5,168 nt of DNA from Neptunomonas sp. (GTDB lineage Bacteria; Pseudomonadota; Gammaproteobacteria; Pseudomonadales; Balneatricaceae), in the NCBI GenBank assembly GCA_004195305.1, contig SDWN01000363.1, positions 1-5,168 of the forward strand. The letters are read 5' to 3'. Of the stretch, positions 1-5,168 are shown piece after piece; the first letter of the stretch is position 1; the number at the start of each line of letters is the position of its first letter. The position numbers and the translations under genes were made by a program. The notes beneath the pieces were generated by a model that worked only from the letters and a program-made list of their open reading frames with translations, made no database searches and was not told the DNA's origin.

Positions 1-19
1 AGATGTGTATAAGAGACAG
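1..19. other. Tn5 mosaic end / Nextera adapter (non-genomic)
   Basis: The first 19 bases, AGATGTGTATAAGAGACAG, are exactly the Tn5 transposase mosaic end used in Nextera tagmentation libraries. They sit at the extreme edge of the window and run directly into coding sequence, which is the pattern of an untrimmed read end in an assembly. Translated in the frame of the following gene they give the false N-terminus MCIRDR. A natural Tn5 end is very unlikely because no transposon sequence follows. Confidence 0.97.
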
Positions 20-20
20 A

Positions 21-1169
21 GACCTGGCCGCCTACCTGAAGGTGATCGACAGCGTGTTGGATCCTGGCCTTGCTCCCGACAGCATTCGCTTGGGGATCCT
101 GGTGCCAGCATCAAGGGACCCCGACGCCCTGGGGCCGGTGATCAGCGCCCTGTTCCGGGCCTATTTCGACGATATCAACGCCGCGGGTGGGGTGTATAAC
201 CGCAAGCTGGTGCTGATCGAGCAGGCGGCTGATGCCGAAAGTGACATCCTTGAAGGCGGCAGGGCCCTGATTGAACGGCAGGTCTTTGCGCTGCTGGGCG
301 CGATGTCCGCCGGGCAAGGGAGGCTTTTCGGTGAACTGATGGAACGCATGCAGGTTCCGTCGATCGGGCCCTTGACCGCCTTTTCTGACGACAATGACAG
401 CCTAAATCGCTACAGCTTCTACCTGCTGGCAGGAACGGGGGTGCAGCAGCTAGCGCTGCTGAATTATGCGGTTAAGCACTTGCCGCGCTCGAATCCCCGG
501 GCGGTTATTCTCCATCCGCAAGAGGCGGATAGCACGGAAATAGCGGATCTGCTGCAAGCCCAGGCAGCCCTGCACGGCTGGACTCAGGTGCAGACACTAG
601 GTTATCCGGCCGCCCAGCTGGATGCGACGGCGTTGGTGCTGCAACTGCAACATGCGGGCATCGAGACGCTGTTCTTTCTGGGGCAGGGTCTGGACCTGCA
701 GCAATTGGCGGCTGCGGCAGGGCAGCAAGGGTGGGCGCCAACGCTGTTTGTATCGGGCACCCAGGCGGCCCAGAGCCTGTTTGATATGCCCCTGGGCTTT
801 GCTGGCAGGCTGTTTACCGTTTATCCGACGCTGCCGACTGATCTGACCCCGTCAGGGCAACAGGAGTTCCAGCGCTTTCACCGCCGTCACGGTCTTAGTC
901 GGCACTACCTGCGGACGCAGATCAGTGCCTACGCCTCCGCACATCTGCTACTGAAGGGGCTGAAAACGGCCGGGCGCAACCTGAGCCGGGAAAAGCTGTT
1001 AGCGGCGCTGGAGGGGCTTTACCAATACCAAACGGGTCTGACGCCGAAATTGACCTTCGGTCCGAATCAGCATCTGGGTGCCAACGGCGCTTATATCGTC
1101 GCCGTGAACCCAAAAACAGGGGCCTTTAGCGGCGCCGGAGAGTGGGTTGTGCCTAAACGACTGCGCTAG
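21..1169 (+). CDS. ABC transporter substrate-binding protein, branched-chain amino acid type (5'-truncated, probable cytochrome c fusion)
   Basis: This is the C-terminal part of a periplasmic ligand-binding protein of the Leu/Ile/Val-binding type (Peripla_BP_6-like fold). The fold begins at RLGILVPASRDP, continues with the typical helix ending DDINAAGGV and strand RKLVLIE, then LLGAMSAGQG and VPSIGPL, where the ligand cleft usually lies, and later a second-lobe strand AVILHP and LFFLGQG. The stop is TAG at 1167-1169. The true start lies upstream of the window; the ATG at position 3 belongs to adapter sequence. The first genomic residues, DLAAYLKVID, precede the binding fold and resemble the final helix of a c-type cytochrome domain, so the full protein may be a cytochrome c-binding-protein fusion; no haem motif is visible here because that part is missing. 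No permease or ATPase gene is in view, and the ligand cannot be told. It faces holC tail to tail. Confidence 0.85.
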   Translation, partial: DLAAYLKVIDSVLDPGLAPDSIRLGILVPASRDPDALGPVISALFRAYFDDINAAGGVYNRKLVLIEQAADAESDILEGGRALIERQVFALLGAMSAGQGRLFGELMERMQVPSIGPLTAFSDDNDSLNRYSFYLLAGTGVQQLALLNYAVKHLPRSNPRAVILHPQEADSTEIADLLQAQAALHGWTQVQTLGYPAAQLDATALVLQLQHAGIETLFFLGQGLDLQQLAAAAGQQGWAPTLFVSGTQAAQSLFDMPLGFAGRLFTVYPTLPTDLTPSGQQEFQRFHRRHGLSRHYLRTQISAYASAHLLLKGLKTAGRNLSREKLLAALEGLYQYQTGLTPKLTFGPNQHLGANGAYIVAVNPKTGAFSGAGEWVVPKRLR

Positions 1170-1283
1170 GAGGCTGACCGAGCATTGCGGGATCTGCCAC
1201 TGCGGCAGCGGCGCCCCCTTGGGCTTGGGCCTTGAATATACAAAGAGTGGGGATCGGAAGCGGCTTTGCTGAGCAGTAACGCG
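1170..1283. other. Convergent intergenic region
   Basis: This 114-bp gap separates the tail ends of the substrate-binding protein gene and holC. It holds a 5-bp GC hairpin (CTGCC at 1194-1198, GGCAG at 1204-1208) followed by GC-rich sequence and no T run on either strand, so it is not a clear intrinsic terminator. At its right edge a perfect 12-bp palindrome, GTAACGCGTTAC (1276-1287), overlaps the holC stop codon. No small gene or RNA is recognisable. Confidence 0.5.
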
Positions 1284-1721
1284 TTACGGTTGATCTTTTC
1301 TGCGCATATCGTTCATCCGGATCTCGTAGCCCTGCTGCTTATAGCGGCGGTAGTTAGCGCGGGTCGCATCCAGAATATCCTGTTGCTGCACCACCACCTC
1401 GATGATCCGCTCGAAGCCCAGCGCCACGTCGGCAACCTCCAATTCCAAATTGACGTACACATCGCGGTGTTCTGGCAGGCTGTCGCCGTAGCCGATCTCG
1501 ATCGCCGAATTGAGTTGTTCGGCGATCAGACTGTGGGGCAGGAACGCATCTGTCCGAAACTCCCACAGCAGCTCATCGAGTTGCCGCGCGCTGGTTTCAT
1601 CACCGGCGCGGATATAGACCCGATGGCCCAGCGTGTACACTTTCTCCAGTACCTTGCAGAGAAAGCGACGCCGGGCTTGGGGGTCATCCGTTGGCAGAAT
1701 GTAGAAGTCGCTGCGGGGCAT
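1284..1721 (-). CDS. holC: DNA polymerase III subunit chi
   Basis: The 145-residue product matches the HolC family in length (E. coli about 147) and pattern: an N-terminal FYIL strand, a helix, the RVYIRAGDE strand, LDELLW, FLPHSL, a VYVNLELE strand, then FERIIEVV and the C-terminal R..YR.YKQQGYE helix. HolC is the clamp-loader accessory subunit that pairs with psi (HolD) and binds the C-terminal tail of single-stranded DNA-binding protein, linking the replisome to SSB-coated template; it is cytoplasmic. The ATG lies 5 bases after the pepA stop with no good Shine-Dalgarno, so translation is probably coupled to pepA. The pepA-holC order is conserved in Gammaproteobacteria, which supports the call. 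In E. coli and Pseudomonas valS follows; here a convergent unrelated gene does. The stop is TAA. Confidence 0.95.
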   Translation of the reverse strand: MPRSDFYILPTDDPQARRRFLCKVLEKVYTLGHRVYIRAGDETSARQLDELLWEFRTDAFLPHSLIAEQLNSAIEIGYGDSLPEHRDVYVNLELEVADVALGFERIIEVVVQQQDILDATRANYRRYKQQGYEIRMNDMRRKDQP

Positions 1722-1726
1722 CGATG

Positions 1727-3274
1727 TCAGTCGTTATCGTGGCAGTCGCAATCACCCGCTTTGCAGCAGCCGTCAGCGTCATCTTCCGAGTCCGTAGCCA
1801 GGTCGATCAGGTACTGGGCTAGCAGGGGTACACAACGACCGGTTGCTCCCTTCTGCTTGCCGCTTACCCAGGCGGTACCGGCGATATCCAGGTGCGCCCA
1901 GGCGAATTTCTTGGCAAAACGAGACAGGAAACAGGCTGCGGTGATGGTGCCGGCGGGGCGGCCACCGATGTTGGCCATATCTGCGAAGTTGCTGTCCAGC
2001 TGCTCCTGATACTCGTCCCACAGCGGTAATGGCCAGGCGCGGTCGGTGCTGTAGTCAGAGGCCGCCAGTAGTTTGCTGGCGAGGGCTTCGTTGTTGCTTA
2101 ACAGGGCGTTGGTTTTATGACCCAGGGCGATGATGCAGGCACCGGTGAGGGTGGCGACATCGATCACACTGGCAGGCTCAAAGCGCTCGGCGTAAGTTAA
2201 GGCATCGCAGAGTACCAGTCGGCCTTCGGCATCGGTATTGAGAATCTCAACCGTTTGGCCAGATAGCGTGGTGACAATATCACCGGGTTTGGTGGCAAAA
2301 CCGCTGGGCATATTCTCGGCTGCAGCGATGATGGCGACGATATTCAGGTCCAGTCCCAGTTCGGCGACGCTGGTCATCGTGCCGAGTACACTGGCGGCGC
2401 CGCACATGTCGTACTTCATCTCGTCCATCGCTTCGCCCGGCTTAAGGCTGATGCCGCCTGAATCGAAGGTGATCCCCTTACCGATCAGGACATGAGGTTG
2501 TTCAGCCTCATCGGCTCCCTGATACTGCAGCACGATAAACTTGGCTTCCTGCTCGGAACCTGCGGCAACCGACAGCAACGCGCCCATGCCGAGCTCCTCC
2601 ATCTGTGCTTCGTTGAGGACTTCGATGTCGATGCAGTCGTACTCATCAGCCAGGGCTTGAGCGTGCTCGGCCAGGTAGGTTGGGGTGCAGATGTTGCCGG
2701 GCAGGTTACCCAGATCGCGGGCGGTAGCCACACCGTTAGCGATTGCCGAGGCATCGAGAATGGCGATTTCGCCCGCTTCGACGTCCGCTTCGGCGAGCAC
2801 AATCTGAATCGCTTCAAATTCGACCTGGTCGGAAGGCTTGCTTTTAAGCTGATCGAATTGATACAGCCCGCTGGCGAGGGTTTCTGCCAGAATGCGGGTG
2901 CGCCAGTAACAATCGCGATCGTTCACGGCACTGTCGTCCAGGGCGATGGAAAAGTCATTGACGCGAATGGCCTTGACGGCGCTCAGAGCAGCGTTGACCA
3001 CTTTTTTGAAATTGTTGTCTTTGCGCTCATCGGCTTTGCCCAGCCCGACCAGGAGTACGCGCTTGGCGGCGATGCCGCTGAGTTGTTGCAGTAACAGGGT
3101 GTCGCCGCTTTTACCACGGATATCCCCGGCGCCGATCACTTGACTCAGGTAGCCGTCGCAGGCGCTGTCCAGTTGTTGGGCGGCAGCTGACAGTTCGCCG
3201 TCCTCACCGATAGCGACAATCAGACAGGCGCTGTTCAGTTGGCTTAATTCGTCACTTGAGATCTGAAATTCCAT
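1727..3274 (-). CDS. pepA: Leucyl aminopeptidase (cytosol aminopeptidase, M17)
   Basis: This 515-residue protein is a full-length M17 aminopeptidase that removes N-terminal residues from peptides using two metal ions. The metal and catalytic residues are all visible: K266 and D271 in GKGITFDSGG, K278 in ISLKPG, D289 in KYDMCGAAS, and D348, E350 and R352 in the family signature NTDAEGRL; spacing matches E. coli PepA with an offset of four. In E. coli PepA is also a DNA-binding partner in XerCD recombination at cer and a repressor of carAB; whether that holds here is unknown. I chose the ATG at 3274 because GGAG lies 5 bases upstream and MEFQISSDEL fits known N-termini; an in-frame ATG-containing extension to 3322 exists but is poorly supported. 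The last 22 residues (1730-1795) form an acidic, cysteine-rich tail, CCKAGDCDCHDND, beyond the usual family end. ATGR is followed by C where homologues have P. Confidence 0.97.
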   Translation of the reverse strand: MEFQISSDELSQLNSACLIVAIGEDGELSAAAQQLDSACDGYLSQVIGAGDIRGKSGDTLLLQQLSGIAAKRVLLVGLGKADERKDNNFKKVVNAALSAVKAIRVNDFSIALDDSAVNDRDCYWRTRILAETLASGLYQFDQLKSKPSDQVEFEAIQIVLAEADVEAGEIAILDASAIANGVATARDLGNLPGNICTPTYLAEHAQALADEYDCIDIEVLNEAQMEELGMGALLSVAAGSEQEAKFIVLQYQGADEAEQPHVLIGKGITFDSGGISLKPGEAMDEMKYDMCGAASVLGTMTSVAELGLDLNIVAIIAAAENMPSGFATKPGDIVTTLSGQTVEILNTDAEGRLVLCDALTYAERFEPASVIDVATLTGACIIALGHKTNALLSNNEALASKLLAASDYSTDRAWPLPLWDEYQEQLDSNFADMANIGGRPAGTITAACFLSRFAKKFAWAHLDIAGTAWVSGKQKGATGRCVPLLAQYLIDLATDSEDDADGCCKAGDCDCHDND

Positions 3275-3279
3275 AACTA

Positions 3280-3283
3280 CTCC
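3280..3283 (-). promoter_or_regulatory. Ribosome binding site of pepA
   Basis: On the minus strand GGAG stands 5 bases before the ATG at 3274. It decides the start: it places pepA at MEFQISS rather than at the in-frame start 16 codons upstream. Confidence 0.8.
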
Positions 3284-3332
3284 ACAAGACATCGTCTGGG
3301 CTTTAAGGGATAATGCCGCCAACTCGGAACCT

Positions 3333-3495
3333 AGGAGCCTGTCGGACTTAACACTAATCTGCTGCGGAAAAGTCGAATTTGGTCATATTTTCCGATCTCT
3401 CTCGTTAAATAGCTCGCTATTCGCCTCGATAGATCGAAAAATCTGCCTCAAATCGTCTTCCCCTCGCTACGATTGGCTAAGTCCGACAGGCTCCT
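3333..3495. repeat. 163-bp palindromic MITE-like element with 18-bp terminal inverted repeats
   Basis: The left end AGGAGCCTGTCGGACTTA (3333-3350) and right end TAAGTCCGACAGGCTCCT (3478-3495) are perfect inverted repeats. The whole interior is symmetric too: 3387-3398 pairs with 3431-3442 with one mismatch, and AATAG (3408-3412) pairs with CTATT (3417-3421) around a CTCG loop at the exact centre near 3414. The unit would therefore fold into one long imperfect hairpin as RNA or single-stranded DNA. It has no ORF of its own. Size, terminal repeats and lack of coding capacity fit a non-autonomous miniature transposable element (MITE) or a related palindromic intergenic repeat. No clear target duplication is visible: the left flank reads CT and the right flank GG, so a TA duplication would need one mutation. 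Which transposase family would move it cannot be seen here. Confidence 0.85.
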
Positions 3496-3594
3496 GGCCG
3501 GATCGGCGGATGAATGGCCGAGAGTTTACGTCAATTTGAATGCTTTTGCAGAGCCACATCCAAGTGCTTTGTTAAATCTTTCTATCACCCTATT

Positions 3595-3600
3595 GAGAGG
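3595..3600 (+). promoter_or_regulatory. Probable ribosome binding site of lptF
   Basis: GAGAGG lies 10 bases before the GTG at 3611. The spacing is at the long end of normal, but no better site serves another start, and homologous LptF proteins begin at exactly this point (M-I-I-F-R-Y-L). Confidence 0.5.
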
Positions 3601-3610
3601 ATCGACCTCG

Positions 3611-4636
3611 GTGATTATCTTTCGCTATCTCACCAAGGAGGTCCTGGTCAGTATGAGCGCCGTTACCGGCGTTCTGTTGCTCATTATCATGAGTGGCCGG
3701 TTTATCAAATATTTGAGCAATGCCGCCGATGGCAACGGTCGGCTTTACCTGGACAACGAGATCACCACCCTGAGCGCCTGTGGCCTCAGTGATAAACGCC
3801 TGCAGTGGCTGACGCTGGGCCCTGCGGCGCTGGTGGCGGTGTTTGTTGCCTGCCTCAGTTTCTGGGTTACCCCCTGGGGAGCAGGGCAGGTTAAGCAATT
3901 GATTAACAAACAGGAGTCGATGACCGAGTTTGATGTGCTGGTCGAGGGCCGGTTCCAGAAACTACCCTCCAAAGGTCGGGTTTCCTATGTCGGTGAGCTG
4001 GCGAACAACCGTACCGAATTGCGTGATATTTTTCTCTCAGAACAGATTAAAACGCGCGGCGGTGAGCAGCTAGGGATCGTCGTCGCCGAATCGGGTCAAC
4101 AATACATGGACCTGCAAACCCGCAGTCGTTTTCTGCAGCTTAAAAATGGCTATCGCTATGAGGGGGTGCCGGGGCGGGCGGATTTCCGGATGATCAGTTT
4201 TGAGGAGTACGGTGTTCGCCTGCAGCGCACCCAGGTGCGCGAGCAGGTGACTGAAATTGAGGTCTTACCCACCAGCGAATTGTGGCGCAATGACGGTTAT
4301 GAATACCGTGCCCAGTTGCATTGGCGCATGTCGCTACCGGTACTCTGTATTATGGTGGCCCTGCTGGCGGTGCCGTTGAGTAAGGTCAGTCCGCGCCAGG
4401 GACGTTATGCGCGGCTGTTACCCTCGATTCTGTTATATCTGACCTACTTGACCCTGTTGACCAGTGCCCGCAGTGGTATGGACGAGGGTGAGGCCGATGC
4501 GGTACTGCGGTTCTGGTCGGTACACCTGCTGTTTGCTTTTGTGGCGTTTAACCTGCACTTCACCGGCAGATACTGGCGTCGTTTACTGGCATTCGGCTGG
4601 CTGTGGGTGCCGATACCCGGAAGGAGCGTCAAATGA
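3611..4636 (+). CDS. lptF: LPS export ABC transporter permease LptF, apparently lacking TM2
   Basis: LptF is one of the two inner-membrane subunits of LptB2FG, which extracts lipopolysaccharide and passes it to LptC. Starting at GTG 3611 (IIFRYLTKEVL, as in homologues) the product has 341 residues against about 366-373 usual. Visible parts: TM1 about 12-34, the LptB-contacting coupling region LDNEITTLSACGLS about 47-60, TM3 about 68-90, a periplasmic jellyroll about 92-235, TM4 239-256, the conserved SPRQGR 260-265, TM5 268-286 and TM6 302-317. Between DGN (40-42) and GRLY (43-46) the segment carrying TM2, normally containing LILPL.LFLG, is absent. The conserved E of NEIT is residue 50 here, but 84 in E. 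coli LptF and 84 in the neighbouring LptG, so 34 codons (102 bp) seem lost in frame near 3734-3739. It ends in TGA overlapping the lptG ATG. Loss of one helix should break the topology; either the gene is defective or the assembly is wrong. Confidence 0.93.
   Translation: MIIFRYLTKEVLVSMSAVTGVLLLIIMSGRFIKYLSNAADGNGRLYLDNEITTLSACGLSDKRLQWLTLGPAALVAVFVACLSFWVTPWGAGQVKQLINKQESMTEFDVLVEGRFQKLPSKGRVSYVGELANNRTELRDIFLSEQIKTRGGEQLGIVVAESGQQYMDLQTRSRFLQLKNGYRYEGVPGRADFRMISFEEYGVRLQRTQVREQVTEIEVLPTSELWRNDGYEYRAQLHWRMSLPVLCIMVALLAVPLSKVSPRQGRYARLLPSILLYLTYLTLLTSARSGMDEGEADAVLRFWSVHLLFAFVAFNLHFTGRYWRRLLAFGWLWVPIPGRSVK
4619..4626 (+). promoter_or_regulatory. Ribosome binding site of lptG
   Basis: GGAAGGAG lies within the end of lptF and 6 bases before the lptG ATG at 4633. 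It is a strong site, so lptG can be initiated on its own as well as by coupling through the ATGA overlap. Confidence 0.85.
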
Positions 4637-5168
4637 AACTTCTGGATAGGTATATCGGCCAGACGGTTCTATTTTCCTGTCTGATCGTGTTGCTGGCGAT
4701 TATCGGCCTGGATGTGCTGTTTGCCTTTGTCGACGAGCTCAAAGACCTGAATGATCGTTATACCCTGGAGATCGCGGTTCGTTATGTGCTGTTGTCGATT
4801 CCCGGCAGTATGTATGAATTTATACCGCTGTCCTGCTTGGTGGGGTGTCTGATCGGCTTGGGGCTGATGGCCAGCAGTTCGGAGCTGACGGTAATCCGAG
4901 CCGCCGGCATCAGTAAGTTTCGGATTGTTATGTCGGTTAGCCGCCCGGTCCTGTTGCTGGTGGTTATGGCGGGGCTGATCGGTGAGTTTGTGGTGCCGAT
5001 TACCGGCCAGCAGGCCACGGTGGAGCGCGCTAAAGCTCATGGCGGGGGGCGGGCCGTGGGGACGCGCTACGGTGTCTGGCATCGCGAAGGTGATTGGGTG
5101 ATGCATTTTAATGCAGTCGAGCGTGACGGCACCGTCCATGGTCTCACCCTGTACGAATTTAATACGGA
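4633..5168 (+). CDS. lptG: LPS export ABC transporter permease LptG (3'-truncated)
   Basis: The reading frame from ATG 4633 is open to the window edge, giving 178 codons of an expected 350-360. It starts MKLLDRYIGQTVL, matching the LptG N-terminus (LDRYIG). TM1 spans about 12-33, TM2 about 55-78 including EFIPLSCLVGCLIGLG, the coupling region SSELTVIRAAGIS 82-94, and TM3 about 99-120 ending in GEFVVP, where the periplasmic jellyroll begins (GTRYGVWHREGDWVMHFN). It forms the LptB2FG LPS extractor with LptF. Its ATG overlaps the lptF stop (ATGA, 4633-4636), which argues for one transcript and equal synthesis of the two subunits. Unlike its neighbour it has an intact TM2, so it serves as an internal standard for the gap in LptF. 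The C-terminal half is outside the window. Confidence 0.97.
   Translation, partial: MKLLDRYIGQTVLFSCLIVLLAIIGLDVLFAFVDELKDLNDRYTLEIAVRYVLLSIPGSMYEFIPLSCLVGCLIGLGLMASSSELTVIRAAGISKFRIVMSVSRPVLLLVVMAGLIGEFVVPITGQQATVERAKAHGGGRAVGTRYGVWHREGDWVMHFNAVERDGTVHGLTLYEFNT

Larger units (their letters stand above)
3275..3610. other. Divergent pepA / lptF control region
   Basis: This 336-bp gap between the two divergent starts should hold the promoters of both pepA (minus) and lptF (plus). Nearly half of it is the palindromic element at 3333-3495, leaving 58 bp next to pepA and 115 bp next to lptF. I could not find a -35/-10 pair on either side with a good match and spacing; weak candidates had four or fewer matches per box or bad spacers. 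No small ORF here looks real. Removing the element would leave an intergenic region of about 173 bp. Confidence 0.6.

Noticed and set aside
1194..1208. Hairpin CTGCC-ACTGC-GGCAG as a terminator of the substrate-binding protein gene
   Set aside because: The stem has only 5 bp and is followed by GC-rich sequence without a T run on either strand.
1266..2009. 247-codon open frame on the plus strand
   Set aside because: It lies antisense to holC and the end of pepA, both of which are certain from conserved motifs; its translation resembles no family and is a shadow of GC-rich coding sequence.
2492..3094. 200-codon open frame on the plus strand
   Set aside because: It is antisense to the middle of pepA and has no recognisable domain.
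3275..3322. Upstream extension of pepA to 3322
   Set aside because: The added residues do not match PepA N-termini and the Shine-Dalgarno GGAG is placed for the ATG at 3274.
3473..3610. Upstream extension of lptF from TTG 3473
   Set aside because: It would read through the right end of the palindromic element, adds 46 residues absent from LptF homologues, and GTG 3611 begins exactly where homologues do.
3496..3610. Sigma-70 promoter for lptF, for example TTGTTA or TTTGCA with TATTGA or TTAAAT
   Set aside because: Each pairing has a poor -10 or a spacer outside 16-18 bp, so none can be called from sequence alone.
4669..5139. 156-codon open frame on the minus strand
   Set aside because: It is antisense to lptG, is rich in H, Q and N as expected of a shadow frame, and has no recognisable domain.

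Overview
The window looks like a chromosomal segment of a gammaproteobacterium (moderately high GC). The pepA-holC pair read away from a divergent lptF-lptG pair is the arrangement known from Pseudomonas and relatives, and the proteins align from memory with Pseudomonas and E. coli homologues. I cannot name the genus. Bases 1-19 are not genomic: they are the Tn5 mosaic-end sequence used in Nextera libraries, so the left edge is an untrimmed contig end.

Layout: (1) 21-1169 (+), the C-terminal part of a periplasmic substrate-binding protein of the branched-chain amino acid type, cut off at its 5' end; its first residues look like the last helix of a cytochrome c domain. (2) 1170-1283, a short convergent gap. 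(3) 1284-1721 (-), holC, the chi subunit of DNA polymerase III. (4) 1727-3274 (-), pepA, leucyl aminopeptidase, with an unusual acidic, cysteine-rich C-terminal tail. (5) 3275-3610, the divergent pepA/lptF control region, interrupted by a 163-bp near-palindromic MITE-like element (3333-3495) with perfect 18-bp terminal inverted repeats. (6) 3611-4636 (+), lptF, which appears to lack about 34 residues (TM helix 2). (7) 4633-5168 (+), lptG, overlapping lptF by ATGA and running off the right edge.

Functionally, lptF and lptG encode the two membrane subunits of the LptB2FG ABC transporter that extracts lipopolysaccharide from the inner membrane. pepA and holC form a coupled pair of housekeeping genes (peptide turnover; replication clamp-loader/SSB link). 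The substrate-binding protein is unrelated and faces holC tail to tail; valS, which follows holC in E. coli and Pseudomonas, is not here.

The points most worth a second look are the in-frame loss of TM2 in an otherwise intact lptF (real mutation or assembly error), the palindromic element placed between two important promoters, the Cys/Asp-rich PepA tail, and the probable cytochrome c-substrate-binding protein fusion. I found no convincing wholly new system; the rest is ordinary housekeeping sequence.
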